Origin: Prochlorococcus sp. AG-459-M13 | Lineage (GTDB): Bacteria; Cyanobacteriota; Cyanobacteriia; PCC-6307; Cyanobiaceae | Assembly (NCBI GenBank): GCA_003212005.1 | Contig: QCRE01000004.1 | Location: 1-56,282 of the forward strand | Reading direction: 5' to 3' | DNA: 56,282 nt | Shown here: positions 23,049 to 32,429 of the stretch, piece after piece | How the letters are laid out: every line of letters begins with the position of its first letter | Position numbering within the stretch: position 1 is the stretch's first letter | Position numbers and translations under genes: made by a program | Notes under the pieces: generated by a model | The model's database searches: none | The model's input: the letters and a program-made list of their open reading frames with translations, nothing else | What the model was told of the DNA's origin: nothing

Positions 23049-23962
23049 TGAATATTCTTACTAAATTTTCTATTGGACAATATGTTGATGGGAATAGAAG
23101 TTGGTTAAGAATTATTGACAGTAGATTAAAGATAATTGCAGTAATGATTTTTTTAATTACTCCAATTTGGGCAGGTCCATTATGGAGATTAAGTTTAGTT
23201 ATTTGTTTGATCGTCCTTACTTTTGCAAGTTTATTACCCTTAAGAGTTTGGTGGAGATCATTAGTCTTTCTTTTAGGTTTGTCGTTAATAATTGGATTTC
23301 TATCATTAATAGCTTCTTCTGATATTCAATCTTTTGATAGTCCTATAAGAGATCCGAATGAATTGGATTTAATTTTAGAAAGTAAGGGAAAATGGAATAT
23401 TTTAGAAATTCCTTCTAAAAAAATTGCATTTATAACTCTTGGTCCATATAACTTATCTAGGAAAGCCTTTGAATTAGGAATAAAAACGTCAACTTTAATT
23501 TTTACGGTGATTCATAGTGTGAATTTGATGCTTCTCACTACATTACAAGAGGATATAGTCTGGGCATTAAGTTGGTTTATGAATCCTTTAAGAAAAATTG
23601 GATTACCTATTGATAAATGGCTTTTTCAATTATTATTAGCTCTGCGCTTTATTCCTTTAGTCCAGGAAGAATTCCAAAATATACTCAAATCAGTATCAGT
23701 AAGGTCGATAAATCTAAGAACTTTAGGATTTAAGAAATCTATTAATGTTTTATTAACGGTATTTGAAAGGCTATTTTTAAATATATTCTTAAGAATCGAT
23801 CAGGGTGCTGATTCATTACTTTCTAAAAAAGATATCCTCATAAAAACAAATAGATTTAAAACTTTTGATAAAAGAAATTATCTAACTATTATTTTTAATT
23901 CATTATCGATATGTTTTATTTGCATGGCAATTTTTCTTAGAAAACAGTATGGTGCATTATGA
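23048..23962 (+). CDS. EcfT/CbiQ-like energy-coupling factor transmembrane protein
   Basis: An integral membrane protein with about five to six spans (for example residues 28-48, 51-75, 139-165 and near the C-terminus), resembling the T component of ECF vitamin transporters. The cytoplasmic helix region with RFIPLVQEEFQNILKSVSVR (about 197-216) corresponds to the conserved coupling motif of EcfT. No ATPase or substrate-binding gene lies beside it, so the cognate vitamin is unknown. It is translationally coupled to der. Confidence 0.8.
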   Translation: MNILTKFSIGQYVDGNRSWLRIIDSRLKIIAVMIFLITPIWAGPLWRLSLVICLIVLTFASLLPLRVWWRSLVFLLGLSLIIGFLSLIASSDIQSFDSPIRDPNELDLILESKGKWNILEIPSKKIAFITLGPYNLSRKAFELGIKTSTLIFTVIHSVNLMLLTTLQEDIVWALSWFMNPLRKIGLPIDKWLFQLLLALRFIPLVQEEFQNILKSVSVRSINLRTLGFKKSINVLLTVFERLFLNIFLRIDQGADSLLSKKDILIKTNRFKTFDKRNYLTIIFNSLSICFICMAIFLRKQYGAL

Positions 23963-23980
23963 ATAACATAATATTTAAGT

Positions 23981-24247
23981 TTGAGTTCAGAGCGTTATTT
24001 AAATCATCCAACATTTGGAATGTTATATCAAGTTTCTCCAGGGATTGAGGGAAAGGATATTTATGCGACTTTATACGCACAAAAAATGTTTTTTTTAGTA
24101 GAGATTAAACAGCGAGAAGTTTTTTTTGAAGTTATACCCTATTTAGATGCTCGAAGTCAGTCTGAATTAAACTTGCAAAGAGCTAGAAGACAAGGATCAG
24201 AAGATTTTCAGAAATGGGATAATTTATTTAGACAAACTTTTTTATAA
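23981..24247 (+). CDS. pipX: PipX, coactivator of NtcA and partner of PII
   Basis: PipX is a cyanobacterial regulator that links nitrogen status to transcription: it binds the PII protein at low 2-oxoglutarate and NtcA at high 2-oxoglutarate. The 88-aa product matches the full-length family: YLNHPTFGMLYQV (N-terminal Tudor-like barrel), FFLVEIKQREVFFEVIPYLDARS (33-56) and a C-terminal helix pair. The start is a TTG 18 bases after the EcfT-like stop. The pipY-type gene follows 2 bases later, the conserved pipX-pipY linkage. Confidence 0.95.
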   Translation: MSSERYLNHPTFGMLYQVSPGIEGKDIYATLYAQKMFFLVEIKQREVFFEVIPYLDARSQSELNLQRARRQGSEDFQKWDNLFRQTFL

Positions 24248-24249
24248 AT

Positions 24250-24888
24250 TTGGAAATTTCAAATTACTATCAAATAAAAAAGAAATTACCTCTTAATGTA
24301 AATTTACTTGCTGTTAGTAAGGGTTTTAGTAGTCAGGAAATCAAAATTATTAATAATGAAGGACAAAACGATTTTGGTGAAAGTAAATTTCAAGAAGCTA
24401 TTGAAAAGCAATACTTACTAAAAGATTTTAAAAATATAAAGTGGCACTTTATTGGCAGAGTTCAAAGTAATAAAATAAGAAAAATAGTGCAAAATTTTGA
24501 CTATATACATTCTGTAGACTCATATGAGAAGTTATTAAAGATTTCTAATGTTTCGATTGAGGAAAAGAAAAATCCATTAATAATGTTGCAAGTCAAATTT
24601 AGTGATGATCCTAATAAAGGAGGCTTTAATACTGAATTATTGTTAGAAAAATGGGATCATATTAAGCAATTAAACAGTGTAAAAATTTCAGGCTTAATGA
24701 CCATTAACCCAAAAGGTTTGAGTTCAAAGGAAAATTTCAAACTATTTAAAAAATGCCGAACCCTTGCAGATTCGCTAAATCTTTATGATTGTTCAATGGG
24801 AATGTCAGGGGATTGGGAGGAGGCGCTTGAAGCAGGGTCTACTTGGTTAAGATTAGGATCAAAAATATTTGGTAAAAGATCATATTAG
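24250..24888 (+). CDS. pipY: YggS/PROSC family PLP-binding protein (PipY)
   Basis: A pyridoxal-phosphate-binding homeostasis protein that controls free PLP and amino/keto acid pools. The PLP lysine is Lys24 in LLAVSKGFS. Other family blocks are WHFIGRVQSNK (72-82), SGLMTINPKG and SMGMSGDWEEALEAGSTWLRLGSKIFG near the C-terminus. The 212-aa length is normal for the short cyanobacterial form. It starts with TTG 2 bases after pipX; in cyanobacteria this operon is known to be functionally linked. Confidence 0.93.
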   Translation: MEISNYYQIKKKLPLNVNLLAVSKGFSSQEIKIINNEGQNDFGESKFQEAIEKQYLLKDFKNIKWHFIGRVQSNKIRKIVQNFDYIHSVDSYEKLLKISNVSIEEKKNPLIMLQVKFSDDPNKGGFNTELLLEKWDHIKQLNSVKISGLMTINPKGLSSKENFKLFKKCRTLADSLNLYDCSMGMSGDWEEALEAGSTWLRLGSKIFGKRSY

Positions 24889-25048
24889 TCAGTAATTAAA
24901 TATTTTTTATAAAAATCTTGCTTATAAACTTGCGGTATACAATAACAAACGTTATTTAAGTATATGTAGTTTATACATTCATAATTATGGATGTATTATT
25001 ACTCAAGGTTTTTTGGCCTTAGTTATCAATTTCAAGAGGATTTAAAAG

Positions 25049-25621
25049 GTGTCACTTATTTCTAAATTAAAAGCGGTTGTAGCAGGTGATGATTATTTGG
25101 ATGATGACTTTGACGAGTTAGATTATGCATCAGAGGATGAATTGAATGGTGTAGATGATTTCAAACAAAATCAGAAAAACTCGAGTGCTCTTTCCAAATC
25201 GAATCCATTTGATTTTATGAATAATAGATCATCAAATGTTGTAGGAATGCCTGGTATATCTAAATCGTCCTCTGAGGTCAGTTTGATGGAGCCCAGAAGT
25301 TTTGATGAAATGCCTCAAGCCATTCAAGCATTAAGAGAAAGAAAAACTGTAATTCTAAATTTGACTATGATGGATCCTGATCAAGCACAAAGAGCAGTTG
25401 ATTTTGTAGCGGGAGGTACTTATGCAATAGATGGACATCAAGAACGTGTTGGTGAAAGCATTTTTCTTTTTGCTCCAAGTTGCGTAAACGTAACAAGTTC
25501 TTTCCCAGAGGAGGCTTCTCCTTCAAACCTTTCAAGCAAAAGGAAATCACAATATAATCTAGATACCAATACAACTCCAGAACCAGCTTGGGGCGAATCT
25601 AAATTATCAGCTTATTCTTAA
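25049..25621 (+). CDS. sepF: Cell division protein SepF
   Basis: SepF anchors and bundles FtsZ at midcell. The C-terminal SepF domain (about residues 78-155) shows the expected [58 protein letters not shown]. The N-terminus ([16 protein letters not shown]) is the amphipathic membrane-targeting helix, followed by an acidic Asn-rich linker. The start is GTG. A TATA-rich leader of about 160 bases separates it from pipY, so it probably has its own promoter; proC follows 7 bases downstream. Confidence 0.93.
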   Translation: MSLISKLKAVVAGDDYLDDDFDELDYASEDELNGVDDFKQNQKNSSALSKSNPFDFMNNRSSNVVGMPGISKSSSEVSLMEPRSFDEMPQAIQALRERKTVILNLTMMDPDQAQRAVDFVAGGTYAIDGHQERVGESIFLFAPSCVNVTSSFPEEASPSNLSSKRKSQYNLDTNTTPEPAWGESKLSAYS

Positions 25622-25628
25622 TTAATCT

Positions 25629-26441
25629 TTGACTAGAAATATCGCAGTTATTGGTTTTGGAAATATTGCAAAAGCTATTATCACGCCGTTATTTGATAAA
25701 AAATTACTAGATCCAAAAGATGTTTATTGCTTAGTAAATACAAAAAAAAGTTTGGAAAGTATTAGAAAAGGCTATAACTATGATATTAATATTTTTCAAG
25801 CAAACTCAAGAGATTCCAAGATTATATGGGATTGTGAAGTTAAGCTTCTCTCTGTAAAGCCTCAGCAACTTAAAAATATAATTGAAATAGAAAATAATAA
25901 AAATAATAGAGATTTATTGGTGTCTATTTTGGCGGGTGTTTCTTTAGAAAAACTTAATAGAAAGTTCCCAAATCATAAATGTGTAAGGGTCGTTACTAAT
26001 ATCCCGATAACAATTGGTAAAGGATTAACTGGAATTGCATGGGGAGATGAATTAAATGCAGATCAGAAGCAATTAATCAAAAGATTATTTGAAAATTCAA
26101 GTAAAATTTATGAGTTACCTGAAGATCTACTAGATATTTTTTTAGCATTAACGTCTTCAGGCCCTGCGATAATTGCATTGATTATTGAAGCTTTAAGTGA
26201 CGGTGGTTTAACTGGTGGATTGCAAAAAAAACTTTCTGAAGAACTAGTAATGGAGATGATTTTAGGTACTGTTAATTTGATAAAAGATACTAATATAACA
26301 ACTGCTGAGCTTAAGAATATGGTGACTTCTCCAGGGGGGACAACAATATCAGCACTTAGGGTTTTAGAAAACAAGAGTTTAAGATCTGCTTTGATTGAAG
26401 CAGTAGTATCTGCGAGTAATCGTAGTAAGGAATTTCGTTAA
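25629..26441 (+). CDS. proC: Pyrroline-5-carboxylate reductase
   Basis: It reduces 1-pyrroline-5-carboxylate to proline with NAD(P)H, the last step of proline synthesis. The N-terminal dinucleotide-binding fold carries IGFGNIAKAI (8-17). The C-terminal dimerisation domain shows SSGPAIIALIIEALSDGG (171-188) and the signature MVTSPGGTTISALRVLE. At 270 aa it is standard. A TTG start follows sepF after 7 bases. It is convergent with the GT4 gene, with 3 bases between stops. Confidence 0.95.
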   Translation: MTRNIAVIGFGNIAKAIITPLFDKKLLDPKDVYCLVNTKKSLESIRKGYNYDINIFQANSRDSKIIWDCEVKLLSVKPQQLKNIIEIENNKNNRDLLVSILAGVSLEKLNRKFPNHKCVRVVTNIPITIGKGLTGIAWGDELNADQKQLIKRLFENSSKIYELPEDLLDIFLALTSSGPAIIALIIEALSDGGLTGGLQKKLSEELVMEMILGTVNLIKDTNITTAELKNMVTSPGGTTISALRVLENKSLRSALIEAVVSASNRSKEFR

Positions 26442-26444
26442 GAA

Positions 26445-27605
26445 TTAAATATTTTCTATCAAATCTAAGTAAAGTTTTTCCAAGGCTTCGATGTTTTTTT
26501 TAATTGTATATCTTTCAATTACTCTTTTACGTCCTTTTTTCCCAAGAGCCTTTGTGAATGATGGATGATCTACTAAAATTGGAATTATAGTTTTTAATTG
26601 AGTTACAACATTTTCTGTAGATATAACAATACCTGCTCCATTATCTAAAACTTCACCATCAGCTCCAGCATCAGTTGCAACACATGCTGTACCAGTTGAC
26701 ATCGCCTCTAAAAGTGACAAAGAAAGTCCTTCTACTAAACTTGGTAAAAAAAACACCTCTGCTATTTGCATAATTGCTACTCTAGTTTCCAAGTCCATTT
26801 CTGCTCCCCACCAAATTAATTTTTCTTTACTTAGGTTCGAAAAACTATTTTCCAGAGTTGGCTTCATTGGACCGTCCCCAACAATTACTAGTTTGCAATT
26901 ATTCGTATTTGTTTGACGCCAAGATTTTAAAAGTGCTTCAATATTTTTTTCGTTGGCAATTCTGCCCATATACAAAAAGATTCTTTCATTTCCCAGTTTG
27001 TTTTTTACTTGATCATGTTTTTTATTTTTTTCGTAAAAAGGTTTCCAAATATTTTCATTAACTCCGTTTGGAATAATTATTTGTTTTTCTTTCGGTACTC
27101 CTAATTTCTCAAGAACATTTTTTTGAGGTTCTGAAAAGACGATTATTTTATCGAACTTAGCTAAAGATGGAGCATATAATTGATATGTTAGTTGCTGAGT
27201 GCTTGCAGTTAAATTTCTATTATTAGCATCAAATGCCGGATGAAATGTTCCTATAAGTGGGACATTAATTTCATTACAAAGCTCTGGAAGTCTAAAATCT
27301 AATGGAGATAAAGTTAGACTAGCATGTACAATTTCTGGTTTTAATCTTTCCAATGAAAGTCTAAGCTCTTTTTCTGCTCTTGGAGAAGGTATTGTATAAA
27401 CTTGCGACTTAATTAAATATGGAAGACTTACTTCAGGATCATTTGCCAGGAATAATGGGGTTGATGAATTTGAACTCGAGGGATTATCAAAATGAATAAA
27501 ACTAATTTTATGTCCTCTGGCCTTCAATTCCTCAGTCGTTGAATTACCATAAGTTACATTTCCACAGAATGGAGATTTTTTACCTAACCAGGCAATATGA
27601 ACCAC
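26445..27605 (-). CDS. dgdA: GT4 family glycosyltransferase, probable digalactosyldiacylglycerol synthase
   Basis: A GT-B fold glycosyltransferase of family 4. The N-terminus (VHIAWLGKKSPFCGNVTYGN) resembles cyanobacterial DgdA, which adds galactose to monogalactosyldiacylglycerol to make the thylakoid lipid DGDG. The C-terminal nucleotide-sugar site shows IPNGVNENIWKP (178-189), LYMGRIANEKNIE and the family E-x7-E in VEGLSLSLLEAMSTGTACVAT. No membrane span is seen; a peripheral enzyme is expected. The GT4 call is firm; the DgdA assignment rests on recalled N-terminal similarity and is less sure. Start is GTG. Confidence 0.75.
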   Translation of the reverse strand: MVHIAWLGKKSPFCGNVTYGNSTTEELKARGHKISFIHFDNPSSSNSSTPLFLANDPEVSLPYLIKSQVYTIPSPRAEKELRLSLERLKPEIVHASLTLSPLDFRLPELCNEINVPLIGTFHPAFDANNRNLTASTQQLTYQLYAPSLAKFDKIIVFSEPQKNVLEKLGVPKEKQIIIPNGVNENIWKPFYEKNKKHDQVKNKLGNERIFLYMGRIANEKNIEALLKSWRQTNTNNCKLVIVGDGPMKPTLENSFSNLSKEKLIWWGAEMDLETRVAIMQIAEVFFLPSLVEGLSLSLLEAMSTGTACVATDAGADGEVLDNGAGIVISTENVVTQLKTIIPILVDHPSFTKALGKKGRKRVIERYTIKKNIEALEKLYLDLIENI

Positions 27606-27690
27606 ATTAATTGAATCAACTACCTATTAAATTAACAGTCAGAGTACCCAAGATCATAATTTGATAAACTGCTAATGATTTTTAAAAACA

Positions 27691-28476
27691 TTAACTATAT
27701 AATTCCCTCAACATTTTTAGTGAAGATAGTTCTTTCTCTAATTGAGTATAGATCCAATTCTCAAGAATAAATAATATTTTAAGCCAAACTTTTTTAGGTC
27801 CTAATAATTTTCCATTAGATTTTATTGGTAATTCTGGGAAAAGAAGTCTTTGTAATAAGGCCACTTCAGATGCATTTATTTTCACTCTACTTTGAGGATC
27901 TTCGATAGAGGAAAAACCTTCATTTGGTAAAAAATAACAACTCCATTCCCAATTTCCTAAAGGCGGAATAATAGGCTCTCCCGTTTTACAGCAATGATGA
28001 ATTGGTAAATTAACCCCCCCTAGTGCTAAAAGATGTATTAGAGATTGAATACTCATTGAGAGTACTTTAATATCTTCTTCTTTAGATTCTTCATAAAAAT
28101 AAAGCCTATCTAAATGAGCAAGAACGCACGATAAATAGTTTTGTTGCTTATCATTATTACCTACTAATAAAAATGTTAATTCAGTTATTGCTTGAGCGGC
28201 TGCGAGACATTCAATATTTTTCCCTAGACCAGAATAGCTTTTTATTATTTTAATTTGCCGAACAGATTTAAGATTTCTTTTGCCAAAAATCTGCAAATTT
28301 AAATATGTTAAGGGAGTAGCCGCTGCAAGACTACTTTTTGGGCGTCTAGCACCAGGTACCGCTAATCTAACAATACCTTGTTCATCGGTAAGGATTGTAA
28401 TTAATCTATCATTTTCGCCTAATGCAGAAGCTTTAATACAAAGACCTTCTAATCTGCACTCACCTGAACCAGACAT
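27691..28476 (-). CDS. recO: DNA repair protein RecO
   Basis: RecO works with RecF and RecR in loading RecA on gapped single-stranded DNA. The N-terminal OB fold is visible in LEGLCIKASALGENDRLITILTDEQGIVRLAVPGARRPKS (residues 9-48), followed by helical domain and a CCKTGEP element near 163-169 that corresponds to the (degenerate) zinc-finger position. At 261 aa it is typical. Its ATG abuts the stop of the DeoC-like gene directly (TAAATG), so it is the third gene of the hpf operon. Confidence 0.92.
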   Translation of the reverse strand: MSGSGECRLEGLCIKASALGENDRLITILTDEQGIVRLAVPGARRPKSSLAAATPLTYLNLQIFGKRNLKSVRQIKIIKSYSGLGKNIECLAAAQAITELTFLLVGNNDKQQNYLSCVLAHLDRLYFYEESKEEDIKVLSMSIQSLIHLLALGGVNLPIHHCCKTGEPIIPPLGNWEWSCYFLPNEGFSSIEDPQSRVKINASEVALLQRLLFPELPIKSNGKLLGPKKVWLKILFILENWIYTQLEKELSSLKMLRELYS

Positions 28477-29136
28477 TTAAATAACTTTTAGTTCTTGAAA
28501 AATTTCGCAAAAATTAGAGGTACCTACGCAATTAATACCAGCATTAAACAAATCAATAACTTGTATAAGTTTTTTTATACCTCCTACAATTTTAATTTGA
28601 CTTTGGTTTCCTGTTATTTTTAATATCTCGGCTACATCATTTGATGTAATAGTAGGCCCAAATCCGTCACCGAATTGAAAATTTTTTATTCCTAATTCTT
28701 TAGATATTTCAATTACATTATACAAAATTTCTTCTTTTATTTTTGATTTATTTATGATTATTGTAACTGGTAATCCCGATAACTTTACTTGCTCAATTTC
28801 AGCAGCAAAAGTTTCTAAATCTCTCCTGGATAAATTGATAAAGTTTGGGATATACTCAATTCTTTTTGCCCCTTTATCTTTTGCATAACAAACTAATTCT
28901 TCAATAAATGAAACTGGTAAATCTGCTAAAGGGTAAGAGATGAGTACGTTTATGTTTGCGTTGTAATTACCCAAACATTGTTTTAAATCAGATAAATAAT
29001 TAAGAGAAGTAGAAATATTCTTGATGTTGTATTTTTTTACTAAATCGCAATTCGAGCAAAAATTATCCCATGTAAGGTAGGGGTTAATAATAATTGCATG
29101 AATTTTCTCGTTGAATTCATATTCAATATTAGACAT
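28477..29136 (-). CDS. DeoC-like TIM-barrel protein, probably lacking aldolase activity
   Basis: The overall pattern is that of deoxyribose-phosphate aldolase, a TIM barrel that forms a Schiff base through a lysine in KTSTGF. Here the corresponding stretch reads NFQFGDGFG (152-160): the catalytic lysine is replaced by Gln154. The Asp of the usual DxVxN stretch is replaced too (EYIPNFIN, 94-101). A lysine in KIVGGIKK (182-189) corresponds to the second conserved lysine. Length (219 aa) is normal. Seven bases separate it from hpf and none from recO, so it is co-expressed. Loss of the nucleophile argues for another role. Confidence 0.75.
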   Translation of the reverse strand: MSNIEYEFNEKIHAIIINPYLTWDNFCSNCDLVKKYNIKNISTSLNYLSDLKQCLGNYNANINVLISYPLADLPVSFIEELVCYAKDKGAKRIEYIPNFINLSRRDLETFAAEIEQVKLSGLPVTIIINKSKIKEEILYNVIEISKELGIKNFQFGDGFGPTITSNDVAEILKITGNQSQIKIVGGIKKLIQVIDLFNAGINCVGTSNFCEIFQELKVI

Positions 29137-29143
29137 CTAGAAG

Positions 29144-29728
29144 TTATTTAGACTGAATGAGTCCATAACCTCCATGATTTCGCTTATATAAAACTTGAAG
29201 TTCATTATTTTTTTTATTTCGAAAAACATAAAAATCATGATCAATTAAATCTAATTGTTTTCTTGCATCTTCTGATGATATTGGATTCATATCAAAGTAT
29301 TTGTTTTTAATAGATGGTTTAGGGAGAGTAGCTTCTCTTCCATCTTCTAATAAGGGTTTATCGAAAAAGCTTGATTCCTCATCTCTGCTTTTTAATGTCT
29401 CTTTATTTTTTAGATAATTATTATGAATAGCTTTATTATTTCTTTCTTTGTATTTACGTAATTTTCTACAAAGTTTATTTGAAACCAAATCAATGCTTGA
29501 GTAAAGATTTTCAGTTTTTTCTTCAGCTCTGATTACAGTGCCATTTGCAAAAATTGTTACTTCTGCAGTTTGGAATGCGACTCTTGGGTTTTTTTCTATG
29601 GAAAGGTGAATATCTGCTTCTTTAACTATATCCTTGTAGTGATGAGTTGCTTTTTCTATCTTTGCTTCGGTATATTCTTTTAAGGCTTCGGTTAGCTCAA
29701 TATTCTTCCCATGGATTAAAATTTTCAT
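29144..29728 (-). CDS. hpf: Long-form ribosome hibernation promoting factor (LrtA)
   Basis: Long HPF binds the 30S subunit and dimerises ribosomes into inactive 100S particles, e.g. in the dark. The N-terminal S30AE fold is seen in MKILIHGKNIELTEALKEY and the IDLVSNKLCRKLRKYKERN helix (residues 1-95). A basic linker leads to the C-terminal dimerisation domain (about 140-190) with SSEDARKQLDLIDHDFYVF. The 194-aa length fits cyanobacterial LrtA. It is first in an operon with the DeoC-like gene and recO, and is divergent from lipB (44-base shared promoter region). Confidence 0.94.
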   Translation of the reverse strand: MKILIHGKNIELTEALKEYTEAKIEKATHHYKDIVKEADIHLSIEKNPRVAFQTAEVTIFANGTVIRAEEKTENLYSSIDLVSNKLCRKLRKYKERNNKAIHNNYLKNKETLKSRDEESSFFDKPLLEDGREATLPKPSIKNKYFDMNPISSEDARKQLDLIDHDFYVFRNKKNNELQVLYKRNHGGYGLIQSK

Positions 29729-29772
29729 AACAAATCTAAAAATATTTACTTACTCTCTAAATCTACTTAAAT

Positions 29773-30423
29773 ATGGTTAATAGAACAGCAATAATTAAAC
29801 AACCTGATAAAATTTCTTTTTTTAAGGATGTTTATAAATTACAAAAAGAACATCAGGAAGCATTAATTATAGATAACTCTAACCCTGATTTTATTTGGAT
29901 AGGGGAGCACCAACTTTGTTATACCCTAGGGAGAGGATCTAGTTATGATAATTTACTATTCTCCTTGAATGATAATAAATATGATGTTTTTAAAATTGAC
30001 AGAGGCGGTGAGGTTACTTGTCATATGCCTGGACAATTAGTAACTTACTTGGTTTTAGATTTAAGAAATTTTAATAAAGATTTAAATTGGTATTTAAGGA
30101 AAATTGAAAAAATCATTATAAAAATTCTTGGAAATTTTAATATAGATTGTTATTCCAAAAAAGGGTTTACGGGTGTTTGGATAGGAAATAAGAAAATTGC
30201 TTCAATTGGAATTGGTTGCAAAAGATGGATTACGATAAATGGATTTTCAATAAATTTTGACTGCGAATTAGAAAATTTTAATAAAATTGTCCCTTGCGGA
30301 ATTGAGAATTGTCTTATGGCAAATATGATAGATTACAACAAAAATTTAAATATCATAAAAGTTAAGAGAATTGTTAAAAAAATCATTGAGGAAGAATTTA
30401 ATTTTAATTTTGTACCAAAATAG
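29773..30423 (+). CDS. lipB: Lipoyl(octanoyl) transferase
   Basis: LipB transfers octanoate from acyl carrier protein to lipoyl domains, the first step of lipoylation. The fold shows GRGSSYDN (53-60), [23 protein letters not shown] (76-98), the catalytic Lys141 in NKKIASIGI and Cys175 in KIVPCGI. The 216-aa length is normal. In this window its likely client is the lipoyl domain of PdhC (33088-34455). It is followed 27 bases later by an acyl-activating enzyme. Confidence 0.95.
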   Translation: MVNRTAIIKQPDKISFFKDVYKLQKEHQEALIIDNSNPDFIWIGEHQLCYTLGRGSSYDNLLFSLNDNKYDVFKIDRGGEVTCHMPGQLVTYLVLDLRNFNKDLNWYLRKIEKIIIKILGNFNIDCYSKKGFTGVWIGNKKIASIGIGCKRWITINGFSINFDCELENFNKIVPCGIENCLMANMIDYNKNLNIIKVKRIVKKIIEEEFNFNFVPK

Positions 30424-30450
30424 AAATTAAAATTTCAAAATAAATTTAAT

Positions 30451-32391
30451 ATGAATGATTTAGCGTATTGGCCTGCAGCTAAACCTCCTTCTAAAAATGA
30501 TAAATTTGCTAAAAATAGAGATTTTATTGGCAATCTTAATCATATAGATCAAATTTGGGAAAATTTAAAAGTTAAATGTGGCGATACTTTAGCTGTTTGC
30601 GATTTAAGAGGGAAATACAAAGAAAAATTCTCTTATTCTGAGCTAGCTGATTTGATAACAAAAGTCTCTTTTTCTTTTAATAATTATGGGTTAATAAAAG
30701 GGGATGTAGTTACTGTAATATCCGAAAATTCTCCAAGGTGGCTACTAGCAGACCAAGGCTTAATGCGTTTAGGAGCTATAAATGCAGTGAGAGGTATTAA
30801 TTCTCCTTCCGTAGAATTAGAATATATTATTGAGCACTCTAATTCAGTAGGACTAATAGTTCAATCAAAAGAAATTTGGCTGAAGTTAAATAATAAAGAA
30901 GAGTTAAAAAAAAGACTTAAATTTATAATCAATTTAGAAGATGAACAATTTGAAAGTTTAATAAGCTGGAGTCAATTTATAGGTGCAGAAGAAAAAGAAA
31001 ATTCAGAGAATAATATTGAAAAATTTAATCCAAAAATTGATGACATTGCGACTATCCTTTATACCTCTGGGACAACAGGAAAACCTAAAGGTGTACCATT
31101 GACTCATGCAAATTTTTTACATCAAATAATTAATTTAGGCTATATCGCTGATCCAGAACCTGGAACTACTGTATTAAGTGTGTTACCTATTTGGCATTCT
31201 TATGAGAGAAGTGCTGAATACTTCTTTTTATCGTGTGGTTGTTCTCAATACTATACAATTCCAAAATTTCTGAAAGATGATATTACAGAAATACAACCTG
31301 TTGTAATGGCCACTGTACCAAGACTCTGGGAGGCAATACATGATGGGTTTTTTAAGGCGTTGAAAAAAATGCCCTCCAAGAAGCAAAAACTTCTTAAGTT
31401 TTTGATATGTAATAGTTCAGTTTTCAAAAAAAGTCTAAGAAAGATAAGAAATTTAGATATCAATCAAATAACTTTTAAATCAAAAATACCCTTACTGGGC
31501 TCTGTTATTGTCAGATATCCTCTTCATAAATTGTCGACTATTTTTTTATGGCCGAATATTCTTAGACAACTATGCGGCGAAAAACTGAAATTTCCTATTA
31601 ACGGTGGAGGTGCATTGCCAGAACATGTGGATCTTTTTTTTGAATCTTTAGGTGTAGATGTTTTGGTGGGATATGGACTGACAGAAACTTGTCCAGTATT
31701 AACTTGTAGGAGAAGAGAATTAAATGTTAGAGGATCATCAGGTCAGCCTTTAGCATTTACAGAAATCAAAATAGTTAATGATGACAAAAAAAAGATTCTG
31801 AAGTTTAGAGAAGTCGGAAAAATTCTTGTTAAGGGACCACAAGTAATGAAAGGTTATCTTAATAATGCATTAGCCACGAAAGATGTTTTATCGAAAGATG
31901 GTTGGTTTGATACTGGTGATTTAGGTTTTTTAATACCAAATGGTTCTCTTTTTATAACAGGAAGAGCAAAGGATACAATAGTGCTTTCTAGTGGTGAAAA
32001 TATAGAACCAAATCCGCTGGAGACCGAAATCCTTAGTTCTGAATTTATTAATCAGGTCCAACTAGTTGGACAAGATAAGAAATGTTTAACAGCCCTTGTA
32101 GTGCCTAATTTCGAATTGGTTAAAAATAAATTCTTGGAAGAAGATCTATCAAAATTAAATCTGGATAATAATATTTGTAAATTTTTTAAATCGCAAATTA
32201 ATAATTTGCTTAAAGGTCGATTTGGAGCAAGATCAGAAGAACAAATATTAGATTGTTATTTTGTAGATGCTTTTACTTTGGAAAATGGTTTTTTAACACA
32301 AACTCTTAAACAAAAAAGAAAAGAAATTGAAAAACAGTATTCATCTCAAATAGAAAATATGTATGAAAACAAATTTAGAAAGAAAATTTGA
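30451..32391 (+). CDS. Long-chain acyl-CoA/acyl-ACP synthetase (AMP-forming)
   Basis: An adenylate-forming enzyme that activates fatty acids. The ATP loop YTSGTTGKPKGVPLTHAN (about 205-222), GYGLTETCPVLTC (about 407-419) and the hinge region GRAKDTIVLSSGENIEP (about 508-524) are diagnostic. At 646 aa it matches the cyanobacterial Aas-type acyl-acyl carrier protein synthetases that recycle free fatty acids from membrane lipids, rather than a CoA-dependent enzyme, though the sequence alone cannot decide. It is downstream of lipB in the same direction, with ylqD 38 bases after it. Confidence 0.9.
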   Translation: MNDLAYWPAAKPPSKNDKFAKNRDFIGNLNHIDQIWENLKVKCGDTLAVCDLRGKYKEKFSYSELADLITKVSFSFNNYGLIKGDVVTVISENSPRWLLADQGLMRLGAINAVRGINSPSVELEYIIEHSNSVGLIVQSKEIWLKLNNKEELKKRLKFIINLEDEQFESLISWSQFIGAEEKENSENNIEKFNPKIDDIATILYTSGTTGKPKGVPLTHANFLHQIINLGYIADPEPGTTVLSVLPIWHSYERSAEYFFLSCGCSQYYTIPKFLKDDITEIQPVVMATVPRLWEAIHDGFFKALKKMPSKKQKLLKFLICNSSVFKKSLRKIRNLDINQITFKSKIPLLGSVIVRYPLHKLSTIFLWPNILRQLCGEKLKFPINGGGALPEHVDLFFESLGVDVLVGYGLTETCPVLTCRRRELNVRGSSGQPLAFTEIKIVNDDKKKILKFREVGKILVKGPQVMKGYLNNALATKDVLSKDGWFDTGDLGFLIPNGSLFITGRAKDTIVLSSGENIEPNPLETEILSSEFINQVQLVGQDKKCLTALVVPNFELVKNKFLEEDLSKLNLDNNICKFFKSQINNLLKGRFGARSEEQILDCYFVDAFTLENGFLTQTLKQKRKEIEKQYSSQIENMYENKFRKKI

Positions 32392-32429
32392 TTTGTTGTA
32401 TCTATATTTAGAAAGTAATTTTATTTTTT

